Assembly (NCBI GenBank): GCA_036555325.1
Contig: DATBLQ010000019.1
Span: 62,001-126,000, forward strand
Length of the DNA stretch: 64,000 nt
Direction: 5' to 3'
DNA from: DATBLQ01 sp036555325
Lineage (GTDB): Bacteria > Pseudomonadota > Alphaproteobacteria > Rhizobiales > Aestuariivirgaceae
This document shows positions 43,069 through 51,841 of this stretch, piece by piece. Position numbers and translations under genes: made by a program. How positions within the stretch are numbered: position 1 is the first letter of the stretch; each line of letters opens with the position of its first letter. The notes under the pieces are model-generated. The model worked only from the letters and a program-made list of their open reading frames with translations. It did no database searches and had not been told where the DNA came from.

Positions 43069-43999
43069 CGGTTGCCGCCTCCCAAATGAACAGTGCCGTA
43101 AAAAGATCAAGATGGCCGCCACCACCATTCTTGTACAAAGTGATGTCCTGCGAACGGCGGGGCTGAGGAATGCCGGACCGGCAGAGATCATACAGATCCG
43201 CCTCGATATGGGCGCGGGTGATCACTCCGCGCGACAAGGGGTTCGACAGGTCTCCCGGCTGATCGATGGCGAACCGGCGGCTGTCGACAAAGAGACGTGC
43301 GCGGCGCACGGCTTCATCATCGGACTCCCGCATATCGGGTGTGAAGCTGCCGACAAGGTCGAGATGAGCACCCAATTTGAGCCATTCGCCCTTGATCAAG
43401 GGTGCAGTCGCGGCGGTGGCGCAGCTGACAATATCAGCGTTGCAAACCGCCGTTTTCAGATCCGTCACAACGGCGGCGCCGATTTGGGCCGCGAGACGTT
43501 GCGCCTTGGCAAGATCCCTATTCCAAACGAGGACCTTGTCAATTGATGGCCTTGCCGCCCGGTGGGCGTCGATGAGAAAGGGGGCAAGCCCCCCTGCCCC
43601 AACCATCAGCAAGACGCAGGCATCGCTGCGTGAAAGAAACCTCGAGGCAAGGGCGGAATCGGCGGCGGTCTTGCGGTAGGTGAGGGCTGTACCATCCATT
43701 ACGGCGAGCGGCGCTCCGGTGCGGCCGTCGCACAGGACAAAACAGGACTGAACGGCCGGAAGGGGCAGGTCACGTCTTGTATTCCCGGGCAGGATGGTGA
43801 CGACTTTGGTTCCCATGGCGACCCCGGGCTGCCAGGCGGGAAGGTTGAAGTAGGTCTCACGTTCTCCGCCGCGATCGAGATGCAACTCGGAACGGTCGAC
43901 CAGCGGAGGCTCTCGCTGGTGCGCCTGGAACAGCGCATCCATCAGAGCCGGCCACTGGCAAATGCGATGCACTTCCTCGGCGGAAAAGAAACGCATCAC
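43061..43999 (-). CDS. Ornithine cyclodeaminase / mu-crystallin family enzyme
   Basis: A 312-residue NAD(P)-dependent enzyme of the OCD/mu-crystallin family. LTYRKTAADSALASRFLSRSDACVLLMVGAGGLAPFLIDAH (about 105-145) includes the substrate-binding Arg-Lys-Thr and the nucleotide loop GAGGLA. VSCATAATAPLIKG and HLDLVGSFTPDMRESDD follow, as is usual. Members deaminate ornithine to proline, reduce cyclic imines such as pyrroline- or piperideine-2-carboxylate, or process N-alkyl amino acids. It overlaps the demethylase gene by 8 bp and the upstream DUF1194 gene by 4 bp. I infer that it handles the product of the demethylase. Confidence 0.87.
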   Translation of the reverse strand: MMRFFSAEEVHRICQWPALMDALFQAHQREPPLVDRSELHLDRGGERETYFNLPAWQPGVAMGTKVVTILPGNTRRDLPLPAVQSCFVLCDGRTGAPLAVMDGTALTYRKTAADSALASRFLSRSDACVLLMVGAGGLAPFLIDAHRAARPSIDKVLVWNRDLAKAQRLAAQIGAAVVTDLKTAVCNADIVSCATAATAPLIKGEWLKLGAHLDLVGSFTPDMRESDDEAVRRARLFVDSRRFAIDQPGDLSNPLSRGVITRAHIEADLYDLCRSGIPQPRRSQDITLYKNGGGGHLDLFTALFIWEAATDG

Positions 44000-44742
44000 G
44001 ATATGCCCGGGCCGGTGATCTCACGCAGCAGCTTGCGGTATATGGCTTCGGCATAAGCGGGATAATCGTTGGCGACTATGACAAAGTGCGCCGGCCCACC
44101 GACGACCTGCTGTTCGAAATATTTGTCGAGCGTGGGCCATTCGTTGATGATCACCAATCCGTTGATAGTCATGCCCCGCTTGACGATTTCGTTGCGCACG
44201 CGGTCGGTGCTGATGCCGATGTTGTTGCGGCCATCGGAGGAAATATCCATCACGTATCGCTCTGAGCGAAAGGGCGCAGCCTGCAACATGGCAGCGGCAA
44301 AGCGCATGGCGCTCGAGATCGAGGTGCCGCCTTCGGCCAGCTTGCGGGGCATGGTTTCAAGCTGATCAGCCAAGGCGTTTGCCGCATTTGGACCATCGAC
44401 AACCGTCCAGGGAACCACGATGAGCTGGCTTCGATCGTCGGACCATTGAAAAACGGAAATCGCGATCTTGCCGGTAGCGCCTTGAGCGATCGCGTCATGA
44501 ATTTCCCTGCGGCGCAGCGCCTGGCCCAGGCCCTGCATCTGCAGCCGGAATTCGGTGGTGTCGACGCTGAAGGAACAATCGATCGCCAATACAAGAGCGA
44601 GGTCGACATCGCCGGATTGAGCGCGGGCGGTCCACTCGTTCTTAACGTAGGGAAAGAAGAAAAACGGCATCGACAGAAGCGAGACGAAAAAAATCCCCAA
44701 CACTAGGCGCCTTAAGGCCTCTTTAGGTCTCCTCTGATGCAT
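43996..44742 (-). CDS. DUF1194 von Willebrand factor A-like exported protein, copy 1
   Basis: A 248-residue protein with an N-terminal hydrophobic segment (LVLGIFFVSLLSMPFFFFPYV, about 13-33) that is a signal anchor or signal peptide, then a VWA-like domain. LALVLAIDCSFSVDTTEF holds the MIDAS motif DxSxS, and MDISSDGRNNIG and RGMTINGLVI are DUF1194 signatures. It is probably periplasmic and metal binding; function is unknown. A second DUF1194 gene lies at 50392. Its stop overlaps the start of the ornithine-cyclodeaminase-family gene, an unexpected partner for it, possibly only through packing. Confidence 0.85.
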   Translation of the reverse strand: MHQRRPKEALRRLVLGIFFVSLLSMPFFFFPYVKNEWTARAQSGDVDLALVLAIDCSFSVDTTEFRLQMQGLGQALRRREIHDAIAQGATGKIAISVFQWSDDRSQLIVVPWTVVDGPNAANALADQLETMPRKLAEGGTSISSAMRFAAAMLQAAPFRSERYVMDISSDGRNNIGISTDRVRNEIVKRGMTINGLVIINEWPTLDKYFEQQVVGGPAHFVIVANDYPAYAEAIYRKLLREITGPGIS

Positions 44743-44818
44743 GGACTACTGTCCACCGCAGGCGCGACTGCGTCAAGGTGATGAAGAAGGGCGGTTAGCC
44801 CGATCACTACCCCTGCCT

Positions 44819-44908
44819 CGTCATGCGCGGACTTGATCCGCGCATCTGCTAGCGCCGGGGGATGGAGATGCCCGGATCTCGCCGCATCGCGGCGGTCCGG
44901 GCATGACG
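44819..44908. repeat. Palindromic intergenic repeat unit
   Basis: Starts CGTCATGCGCGGACTTGATC at 44819, with GCGCGGACTTGATCCGCGC forming one hairpin (44825-44843). Later CCCGGA and TCCGGG frame a second hairpin that ends in GCATGACG at 44908. The outer ends CGTCATG and CATGACG are complementary, so the whole unit can fold as one cruciform-like structure. It is related to the units at 17222 and 25822. Confidence 0.75.
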
Positions 44909-44959
44909 ATTTGGGTTAGATTTGCGAGAGGGCCGGTGACCGTGCGCCGAGCGGCATGA

Positions 44960-46066
44960 TTACTTGTCGTCAAGGGCGCGGCAATCCGTTTCCGACCAGC
45001 CGAGCGTTACCTTGGCCCCTTCCTTAAGACCGTTGCTGTCGGCCTTGTTCGGAACCTTGACGATAAAATTGGCCTGTCCGGCGACGGACAGCCGCGTGCG
45101 AACATGGTCGCCGAGATAAATCAACTCTTCGATCCGCCCTTCGAGAATATTGGTGACCATCCCCTGCTGCGGATTTATTTCGACACGTTCCGGGCGCAGC
45201 GACAAGAGCGTGCGGTCGCCCTTCTTCCTTACCCTGACGGCGGAGGCCCTTACCCTGTCGCCCGATGCCAATTTGACGACACAGGTTCCATTCTTACCCA
45301 GTTCTTCAACCGTGCCTTTCAACTTGTTGTTCTCGCCGATGAACTGGGCGACGAAGGAGTTCTGTGGTCGCTCGTAGAGTTCATCGGGCGTCGACAGTTG
45401 CTGCACCTCGCCGTTGTTGAAGACGGCAATGCGGTCGGACATGGTGAGAGCTTCCGCCTGGTCGTGGGTGACGTAGACGACGGTTATGTCGAGGCGGTCG
45501 TGAAGATGCTTTATTTCATATTGCATCTGTTCGCGCAGTTGCTTGTCGAGAGCGCCCAAGGGCTCGTCCATGAGCACCAGGTCCGGATCGAAGACAAGCG
45601 CGCGCGCCACCGCAACGCGCTGTTGCTGGCCGCCGGAGAGCTGGTTTGGCCGGCGCGCGCCGTAGGCTGGAAGTTCAACCATTTCCAGGGCCCGTTTCAC
45701 CCGCTCGGCAATTTCGGCTTTGCTCTTGTTGCGAACTTGAAGGGGAAAGGCGAGGTTTTCATAGACCGTCATGTGAGGAAAAAGGGCGTAGTTCTGGAAT
45801 ACCATTCCGATCCCGCGCTTGTGCGGCGGCACCTGATTGATGGAGGTTCCCTTCAGATAGATTTCGCCGTGCGTGGCGGGCTCGAAGCCTGCGAGCATGA
45901 GCAGTGTCGTTGTCTTGCCGGACCCTGAGGGGCCGAGCAGGGTCAAAAATTCGCCCTTGGCAATATCGAGGTTCAGGTTTTTGACGACAAGCGACTCGCC
46001 GTCGTAACTCTTCTGCACATTGACGAAGCGGACGATCGGTCGGTCGCCGCTTGCTTTTTGCGTCAT
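44960..46066 (-). CDS. PotA-like ABC transporter ATP-binding protein (spermidine/putrescine type)
   Basis: A 368-residue ATPase. Walker A is LLGPSGSGKTTTLLMLAG (about 43-60), Q-loop MVFQNYALFPHMTV, signature QLSGGQQQRVAVARAL and Walker B LVLMDEPLGALDKQLRE (about 162-178). The C-terminal TOBE_2 domain (about 285-360) includes LSLRPERVEI. This subfamily serves polyamine, iron, thiamine or molecule-class importers with PotB/PotC-like permeases. Neither permease nor binding-protein genes are beside it, so it either works with a distant system or is a remnant of a lost operon. The start at 46066 fits the family. Confidence 0.9.
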   Translation of the reverse strand: MTQKASGDRPIVRFVNVQKSYDGESLVVKNLNLDIAKGEFLTLLGPSGSGKTTTLLMLAGFEPATHGEIYLKGTSINQVPPHKRGIGMVFQNYALFPHMTVYENLAFPLQVRNKSKAEIAERVKRALEMVELPAYGARRPNQLSGGQQQRVAVARALVFDPDLVLMDEPLGALDKQLREQMQYEIKHLHDRLDITVVYVTHDQAEALTMSDRIAVFNNGEVQQLSTPDELYERPQNSFVAQFIGENNKLKGTVEELGKNGTCVVKLASGDRVRASAVRVRKKGDRTLLSLRPERVEINPQQGMVTNILEGRIEELIYLGDHVRTRLSVAGQANFIVKVPNKADSNGLKEGAKVTLGWSETDCRALDDK

Positions 46067-46390
46067 TTCGCTCAGGCCCCTATGTCACCTCACCTTATAG
46101 GTTTTTCCGGAATGATAGGCGGTGCTGACAAAAAGGGAAGCGGGAATATGTCGGCGGGTCCCTACTCCTTTGCCTGGACGTTTTCTACAGATCGGCCATG
46201 TTTCGATGGTGAGATGGAAAGGCGCGGGATAAGCCTTCGCATTACGGGCAGGATCACGAGAGCCCGAGGGCTGGTATTGAGGGTCGCTTCGTCTATACTG
46301 GGCCTACGGCCGGCTAGGGCATCTTGACCCACCGTCTTTACGGCGGGAAAGTCGCGGACAAAATAACAGCGATAAGCGCGCGAGGACCTC
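46067..46390. other. Intergenic region between potA-like gene and moaA
   Basis: 324 bp of divergent spacer. No family-like coding region is visible on either strand. A TATACT hexamer near 46292 upstream of moaA could be a -10 element, without a good -35. I looked for, but could not draw with confidence, a molybdenum-cofactor riboswitch fold. Confidence 0.35.
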
Positions 46391-47410
46391 TTGGACGAAA
46401 TGGTGCCGTTTCACACACCGCTCATCGACCCGTTCGGGCGAGAGGTCAACTATCTGCGCGTGTCAGTGACCGACCGGTGCGATTTCCGGTGTGTCTATTG
46501 CATGGCAGAAGACATGCATTTCCTGCCGAAGAAGGACATTTTGACGCTTGAGGAGCTCGATCGCGTTTCCTCCGCTTTCATCGTGCGAGGGGTAAAGAAG
46601 ATCAGGCTCACGGGCGGTGAACCGCTCGTGCGGCGAAACATCATGCAGCTTGTGCAGTCGCTGTCGCGGCATCTTCGGTCCGGAGCGCTGGACGAGCTGA
46701 CGCTCACTACCAACGGCAGCCAGCTCGCCCGCTATGCGCGGGAGCTTGCAGCACACGGAGTAAAGCGGGTCAACGTATCGCTCGATACACGCGATGCGCA
46801 GAAATTCCGCGCCATCACCCGGTGGGGCGATCTTGCCAAGGTGCTCGAAGGCATCGCCGCGGCGCAGGCTGAAGGACTTCAGATCAAAATCAACATGGTG
46901 GCGCTGAAAGCTGTGAACGAGGATGAAATCGAGAGCATGCTTGATTGGTGCCACGAGCGAAAAATGGATTTGACGCTCATCGAAACCATGCCCCTGGGCG
47001 ATATCGAAGGTGACCGCACGGATCAGTACCTGCCCCTGTCGCTCATCCGGGCGAGGCTGCAGGAGCGATTCACGCTTGAAGATATCGACCACAAGACCGG
47101 CGGTCCGGCCCGCTACGTGCGGGTGCGGGAGACAGGCGGCCGGCTCGGCTTCATTACTCCGCTCACCCATAATTTTTGTGAAAGCTGCAATCGCGTGCGG
47201 CTGACTTGCACCGGCACGTTGTACATGTGTCTCGGCCAGGAAGATGCTGCCGACCTGCGGGGACCGCTCAGAGCTTCGGAAGGCAACGAGCTGTTGCATC
47301 AGGCCATCAGCGAGGCGATCAGCCGCAAGCCCAAAGGTCACGATTTCATCATCGACCGCCGTCACAACAGGCCGGCACTCGCTCGACACATGAGCGTGAC
47401 CGGCGGTTAG
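46391..47410 (+). CDS. moaA: GTP 3',8-cyclase MoaA (molybdenum cofactor biosynthesis)
   Basis: A 339-residue radical-SAM enzyme for the first step of molybdopterin synthesis. The N-terminal cluster is DRCDFRCVYCMAE (C-x3-C-x2-C). KIRLTGGEPLVRRNI is the SAM-binding GGEP region. The C-terminal second cluster is FCESCNRVRLTCTGTLYMC (C-x2-C-x13-C), and the tail ends near a Gly-Gly (SVTGG) as required for MoaA activity. Two starts are possible: TTG at 46391, with gagga four bases upstream, or ATG at 46400. The gene is alone here; the cofactor it makes is used by the molybdenum hydroxylase at 53158. Confidence 0.93.
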   Translation: MDEMVPFHTPLIDPFGREVNYLRVSVTDRCDFRCVYCMAEDMHFLPKKDILTLEELDRVSSAFIVRGVKKIRLTGGEPLVRRNIMQLVQSLSRHLRSGALDELTLTTNGSQLARYARELAAHGVKRVNVSLDTRDAQKFRAITRWGDLAKVLEGIAAAQAEGLQIKINMVALKAVNEDEIESMLDWCHERKMDLTLIETMPLGDIEGDRTDQYLPLSLIRARLQERFTLEDIDHKTGGPARYVRVRETGGRLGFITPLTHNFCESCNRVRLTCTGTLYMCLGQEDAADLRGPLRASEGNELLHQAISEAISRKPKGHDFIIDRRHNRPALARHMSVTGG

Positions 47411-47468
47411 CATCCCCTGCAGCTCGACATATGACAGGCAGCCGGTGGCGCTGTAGGACCGAAGCAGC

Positions 47469-48398
47469 GTGACCGCACCACCCGCTCATCTTCCCCAGCA
47501 GGATACGCTGAAAGGCGGACTCTACATGGCGATCGCCATGGCGGCGTTCGTCGGCAACGATACCCTCATCAAGCTTTTGTCCGATGAACTGCCGGTCGGC
47601 ACATTGATTTTCGCGCGCGGCTTATTCGCCTCGCTGGCGATCGTGGCGGCGAGCCTTGTCAGCGGCGATCTCTTCAAGCTGCCTCTCATGTTTTCGGGCA
47701 AGGTGTTGTTACGCTCGGCGATCGATGTGGTGGGGACGATCACGTTCATCGTTGCCCTGGTGCACATGCCCATCGGCAACATCACGTCCATAACGCAGGC
47801 GGCGCCGCTGGTGGTGACCGCATTGGCGGCGATTTTTCTCAAGGAGCACGTCGGCTGGCGGAGGACGACAGCCATCGTGGCTGGCTTCGTGGGGGTGATG
47901 CTGATCATGAAGCCCAACGCGAGTGGCCTCGACAGCTATTCGATCATCGCCCTGGTGATGATCATGGCCATCGCGGTGCGCGATATCATCACCCGGCGCA
48001 TTCCGGCTACGGTGCCAGCCCTGCTGGTGGCGCTGGCCAACGGCTTGTTCGTGATGGCAGGGGCACTCGGGTTCGCGCTGCTCGAGGGGGGTCTGGTCAT
48101 GCCGCGCGGGCAACAGCTTGTCTTGCTTGCGGCGGCAGGCGTTCTCTTGTCGCTGGGCTATCTTTTCATGGTGCAGACACTGCGATATGCCGACATTTCC
48201 ACCTCTGCCTCGATAAGATTTTCGGTGGTTCTGTGGGCGCTCCTGTTAGGCATGATGGTATTCGGCGAGTGGCCGGACCGATACGCGCTGATCGGGATCG
48301 CCCTTATCGTCGCCTCGGGCATCTACACCCTGCATCGCGAAGCCAAGTTAAAGAGACTCAAGGCTCGTCAGACCGAAGCAAAAGTCCAAAAAGCATAG
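47469..48398 (+). CDS. DMT-superfamily (EamA) permease
   Basis: A 309-residue protein with ten predicted helices in two EamA repeats, the first starting MAIAMAAFVGNDTLIKLL and ending LKEHVGWRRTTAIVAGFVGVMLIMKP. The second repeat spans about residues 155-290. The start is a GTG at 47469. Family members export amino acids, nucleobases or other metabolites, and the substrate cannot be told. The last 31 bp overlap the convergent TauE/SafE gene, so the two transcripts run into each other. Confidence 0.85.
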   Translation: MTAPPAHLPQQDTLKGGLYMAIAMAAFVGNDTLIKLLSDELPVGTLIFARGLFASLAIVAASLVSGDLFKLPLMFSGKVLLRSAIDVVGTITFIVALVHMPIGNITSITQAAPLVVTALAAIFLKEHVGWRRTTAIVAGFVGVMLIMKPNASGLDSYSIIALVMIMAIAVRDIITRRIPATVPALLVALANGLFVMAGALGFALLEGGLVMPRGQQLVLLAAAGVLLSLGYLFMVQTLRYADISTSASIRFSVVLWALLLGMMVFGEWPDRYALIGIALIVASGIYTLHREAKLKRLKARQTEAKVQKA

Positions 48399-49135
48399 AG
48401 TGTCAGAGCCGACGCCCAGACCAGGATGGCGTTGCGGAGAACGGTGCGGGAAATGCGGGGGGCAAGGGTCATGCTCACGTAGCCGCCCAGGGTTGTTCCT
48501 GCCGCCATCACCAGAGCGGGCTTCCAGGCGATCAGGCCGAAGGACGTAAAGAGCAAGATCCCGATGATCGTGACGATGGTGATGACAAAATTCTTCACCG
48601 CATTTGCCACGAGGATGTTGTCCTGGCCGAGGAGCTCATAGATCGCAAGCATCACTATGCCCATCCCTAAGCCAAAATAACCGCCGTAGAAGCATATGAT
48701 GAATTCAAAGGCATAGAGGAGCGAGGGGCGGCGGTGGCCCTCAAACGCGTATTTCCGCTCAAGCCATGCCTTCGCCCAGGGACCCAAACCGAACAAGACT
48801 GTGGCGAGAAGCAGCAGCCAAGGAACCGCACGCTCGAATGCTTTTGCGCCCGTGTAGATCAAAACTACCGAGCCCAAGGTGCCTCCCGCGAGGGCCATGA
48901 AGGCTCGTATGGCGATCGAATGATGGGCCTGCCGCAAATATCGAATATGCATGGCCGTGCCGACCAGGTTGGCCGGAGCAAGGGAGATGAAACCAGAGGC
49001 ATTGGCGACGATCGGCGGAAGGCCGGCAGCAATAAAGGCTGGAAAAACGAGAAAGCCCGAGCCGCCAGCAAGAGCGTTGATGAAACCGGCAATGATGCCG
49101 ACAGCGAACAAGAGAACGAAGGATGTTGATGTCAT
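48368..49135 (-). CDS. TauE/SafE-family membrane permease
   Basis: A 255-residue protein of about eight helices with the TauE/SafE family start FVLLFAVGIIAGFINALAGGSGFLVFPAFIAAGL. The FGLGMGIVMLAIYELLGQDNILVANAVKNFVITIVTI segment opens the second half. Members are linked to sulfite, sulfoacetate or other anion export. The ATG at 49135 is preferred over one nine codons upstream. It overlaps the convergent EamA gene by 31 bp. Confidence 0.87.
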   Translation of the reverse strand: MTSTSFVLLFAVGIIAGFINALAGGSGFLVFPAFIAAGLPPIVANASGFISLAPANLVGTAMHIRYLRQAHHSIAIRAFMALAGGTLGSVVLIYTGAKAFERAVPWLLLLATVLFGLGPWAKAWLERKYAFEGHRRPSLLYAFEFIICFYGGYFGLGMGIVMLAIYELLGQDNILVANAVKNFVITIVTIIGILLFTSFGLIAWKPALVMAAGTTLGGYVSMTLAPRISRTVLRNAILVWASALTLYAFWTFASV

Positions 49136-49281
49136 CGGGTTTTCTGGCGGGCTTGACCACACAGCCCTAACCTATTTGGCTGGCGCGGCAAACTGCTTGA
49201 TGCGCAAAATCCTTCCTCGGCTGGACAACGACTTCCTACCGCTTATGATCGCGTCGATCAAAGCGCAGGGGCTTCGGGCGC

Positions 49282-49791
49282 ATGTATGAATTTCTCATTC
49301 TGTCGTTGGTGACGGCTCAACGGATCACCGAATTCATCTATTCCCACCGCAACAAAAGGCTGCTCGTCGAAAAAGGCGGCTTCGAAGTGGGCCGCTTGCA
49401 TTATGTTCTCCTGGTCGCGTTGCATGCCGCATGGCTTGCGAGCCTGTGGTGGTATGCCTGGGACAGGCCGATCCACTGGGGGTTCGTCATCGCCTATCTT
49501 ATCGTGCAGCTGGTGCGCGCGTGGACACTGATGGCACTGGGGCCACGATGGACGATCGAGATCGTCGTTACCCCTGATGAGGTCGCCAAGGGAGGCCCCA
49601 CGCATTTCCTAAAACAGCCCAACTATCTCGTGGTTGCCGCGGAAATCCTGGTGCTGCCTTTGGTTTTCGGCCTTTGGTGGCTTGCGCTGCTGTTCAGCGT
49701 GCTCAATGGATTGATGCTCTATTGGAGAATGCGCATCGAGCAAAAAGCCATCGAACCGGCGAACCAGGACGGTTCACTCACAGAACTCTAG
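49282..49791 (+). CDS. Isoprenylcysteine carboxylmethyltransferase-family membrane protein
   Basis: A 169-residue protein with about four helices. The C-terminal motif FLKQPNYLVVAAEILVLPLVFG (about 111-132) and the final VLNGLMLYWRMRIEQKAI match the ICMT-like family, where the H/NPNY stretch and the conserved RxxxE end bind SAM. In bacteria these are methyltransferases of unknown substrates, often near polyketide or isoprenoid genes. Here it stands alone. Its 3' end overlaps the convergent copper-chaperone gene by 18 bp. Confidence 0.8.
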   Translation: MYEFLILSLVTAQRITEFIYSHRNKRLLVEKGGFEVGRLHYVLLVALHAAWLASLWWYAWDRPIHWGFVIAYLIVQLVRAWTLMALGPRWTIEIVVTPDEVAKGGPTHFLKQPNYLVVAAEILVLPLVFGLWWLALLFSVLNGLMLYWRMRIEQKAIEPANQDGSLTEL

Positions 49792-50277
49792 GTTCATAGG
49801 CGCAGCATGTTGCTGCTCGGCGCCGGCGACGACGGATTTGACCGGCACGGTGATGGTGATTTCACCGGCCCTATCGAAGACCAGGTGCAACTCAAGCTCG
49901 GTTCCCTCCTTCAGCGGGGACGCGAGATCGGTCAACATGACGTGAAGGCCGCCCGGCGCGAATGCAACCTCACCACCGGCAGGAATGACGATACAGGATA
50001 CCCGGGCCATCGCCGCGATGTCGTTGTCCATAACATGGCGGTGGATCTCGGCCCGGCCGGCACCGGCGGCGGCGACGGAGCGGAGGCGGTCGGGCTCAGG
50101 ACCATCGTTCCTCAAGGTAAGGTAAACGGCACCTGCCCCTGCCCCGGCCAGGGACGCGCGAGCGAAGGCGTTCGCGACCGTGATGCCCGACGCCTTTGCC
50201 ATCCGAGAAATGGCAACGACCGCCGCGAAGGTAAGGATCAGGGCGAGCAGGACCTCAATGAAAGTTCTCAGCCGCAT
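49774..50277 (-). CDS. PCu(A)C-type periplasmic copper chaperone
   Basis: A 167-residue protein with an N-terminal signal/anchor (FIEVLLALILTFAAVVAI). The cupredoxin-like domain has AEIHRHVMDNDIAAMARV and PGGLHVMLTDL, giving the His/Met ligands of the H-Mx10-M-x21-HxM type motif that binds Cu(I) and delivers it to cytochrome oxidase. The ATG at 50277 is chosen because the first 23 codons upstream lack signal character. No Sco or oxidase gene is adjacent. Confidence 0.85.
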   Translation of the reverse strand: MRLRTFIEVLLALILTFAAVVAISRMAKASGITVANAFARASLAGAGAGAVYLTLRNDGPEPDRLRSVAAAGAGRAEIHRHVMDNDIAAMARVSCIVIPAGGEVAFAPGGLHVMLTDLASPLKEGTELELHLVFDRAGEITITVPVKSVVAGAEQQHAAPMNLEFCE

Positions 50278-50391
50278 TGCGGAAAGCCGATTTGTTGTTT
50301 CAAACGCTGCTTGCCGAGGCATTGGGGCGGGTTGATGTCGACACAAACGTGACAGAGCGTCGCGGCAGGTTTTGCGATAGATTTGCAGACG

Positions 50392-51159
50392 ATGAAAGTC
50401 TGCACGAATTGCACTGGTTGGCTGAACGTGGCGACTGCTGCGGCAGTTTGCCTGGCTGCGAGCTTGAGCGCTGAAATGCCGCGTCTGTCAGCGCAGAGCG
50501 CCCAAACGCCGGTGGCGCTGGAATTGGTACTGGCCGTCGATACATCGGCAAGCGTCGATGTTCGAGAATTCGAGCTGCAGATCAACGGCATTGCGCAGGC
50601 CTTCGCAAGCCCGGAGGTGATCGCCGCTATCGAAAGCCTGCGGGGAGCAGGAATGGCGGTAACGCTCGTTCAGTGGAGCGGCCCTGATGCGTCCACGGCA
50701 GTCTTGCCATTCCATCACGTCTACGATCGGCGCACGGCGAAGGCGTTCGGATTCCTGGTGGGCCTGACGCATCGACGCAGCACGGCAGGCACGACGGCGA
50801 TGGCGCATGCGGTGAAGCTTTCGGCCGAACTCCTGGAAACCAATGAATTCATGGGCGAGCGCGCCGTCATCGATGTTTCGGGCGACGGCCGCAACAACAC
50901 CCCTCCCGATATCGAAACGGTTCGCGATGATGTCGTGCAGCGGGGCTTCACGATCAACGGACTTGCCATGTTGAGCGATGACCCCCGCCTCGATGTCTAC
51001 TACAGACGATCGCTCATAGGAGGAAAGGACGCGTTTGTCGAAGTTGCGCATGGGTATGACGAGTTTGCCCAGGCGATCAAACAGAAGCTCATTCGCGAGA
51101 TCTACCCGCCCTTGAGCGAAAGGCCTGCCGAGACACGTCAGGCGCTGAGGCAGCGATAG
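50392..51159 (+). CDS. DUF1194 von Willebrand factor A-like exported protein, copy 2
   Basis: A 255-residue protein with a cleavable-looking signal (GWLNVATAAAVCLAASLSA). MIDAS DxSxS is in LVLAVDTSASVDVREF, and VIDVSGDGRNNTPP and RGFTINGLAML are the DUF1194 landmarks shared with the copy at 43996. The two copies differ in many positions, so they are old paralogues. The start is ATG at 50392, with an in-frame TTG three codons earlier. The function is unknown; it diverges from the copper-chaperone gene with 114 bp between starts. Confidence 0.85.
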   Translation: MKVCTNCTGWLNVATAAAVCLAASLSAEMPRLSAQSAQTPVALELVLAVDTSASVDVREFELQINGIAQAFASPEVIAAIESLRGAGMAVTLVQWSGPDASTAVLPFHHVYDRRTAKAFGFLVGLTHRRSTAGTTAMAHAVKLSAELLETNEFMGERAVIDVSGDGRNNTPPDIETVRDDVVQRGFTINGLAMLSDDPRLDVYYRRSLIGGKDAFVEVAHGYDEFAQAIKQKLIREIYPPLSERPAETRQALRQR

Positions 51160-51172
51160 GCTTCAATGGCAA

Positions 51173-51841
51173 TTATTGAGGGGCGGCCAGGGCGCCCTGC
51201 GCGAGGTTTGAGCGCTGCTTTGTTGATACGGGCGCTTCGGCCTTTTGATCACCCACCCTGAACAGCGCCTGTCTTAAGAATGGATGTTTGGAAAGCTTTT
51301 TCTGTTCCGCGGCATCGAACTCGGCATGGCGTTTGTCGCAGCTCTTCGAGACATCCTCAACGATCTTCAGACTTTTGGCTTCCGCTTCGGCACAGGTTGG
51401 CGCGGTGATGCCGATGGCCATGGCCTCGGCCTCGGCGGCGCATTGCAGCCAAATGGCGCGGTGGGTTTCCTCATGGCGCTTGGCAAAGATGTAGAACCGC
51501 TCAAAGCTTTGACGCAGCTCCGGGGACATTTTTTGGTCGTTTTCAAGCTGCGGCAGGCGAATGGTGAAGTTCATGCTCAACTTGAAGCTCGCAACGCGGC
51601 ATTGGTCGGCGGTGCTTTCGGTTGATGCCAGAACCTTCGGGTCCATGCGGGTGGAGGCGTAGGCCTTTCCGCCTCCCACTCGCGGTCCGTTGCTGATCAT
51701 TGATTCGAACAGACGCTGGGCGGAATTTCCGGCCACCAGATAGTGCACATAGTTCGTCGGCGTTTGAGCGATGGCTTGAACGCCGGCGCAAATCGGTAAC
51801 GCGGCCAGGATGATGGCGAACGATCTAAAGAGGGTGTTCAC
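51173..51841 (-). CDS. DUF922-family Zn-dependent protease-like exported protein
   Basis: A 222-residue protein from a GTG at 51841, with signal sequence LFRSFAIILAALPICAGVQAIAQ. The zinc-protease HExxH is in RFYIFAKRHEETHRAIWLQCA, and the flanking FKLSMNFTIRLPQLEN is a family landmark. Two nearby Cys (CAEAEAKS, SCDKRHAEF) are conserved in relatives. A longer reading from 51895 would add residues before the signal. No substrate is known for the family. Confidence 0.75.
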   Translation of the reverse strand: MNTLFRSFAIILAALPICAGVQAIAQTPTNYVHYLVAGNSAQRLFESMISNGPRVGGGKAYASTRMDPKVLASTESTADQCRVASFKLSMNFTIRLPQLENDQKMSPELRQSFERFYIFAKRHEETHRAIWLQCAAEAEAMAIGITAPTCAEAEAKSLKIVEDVSKSCDKRHAEFDAAEQKKLSKHPFLRQALFRVGDQKAEAPVSTKQRSNLAQGALAAPQ

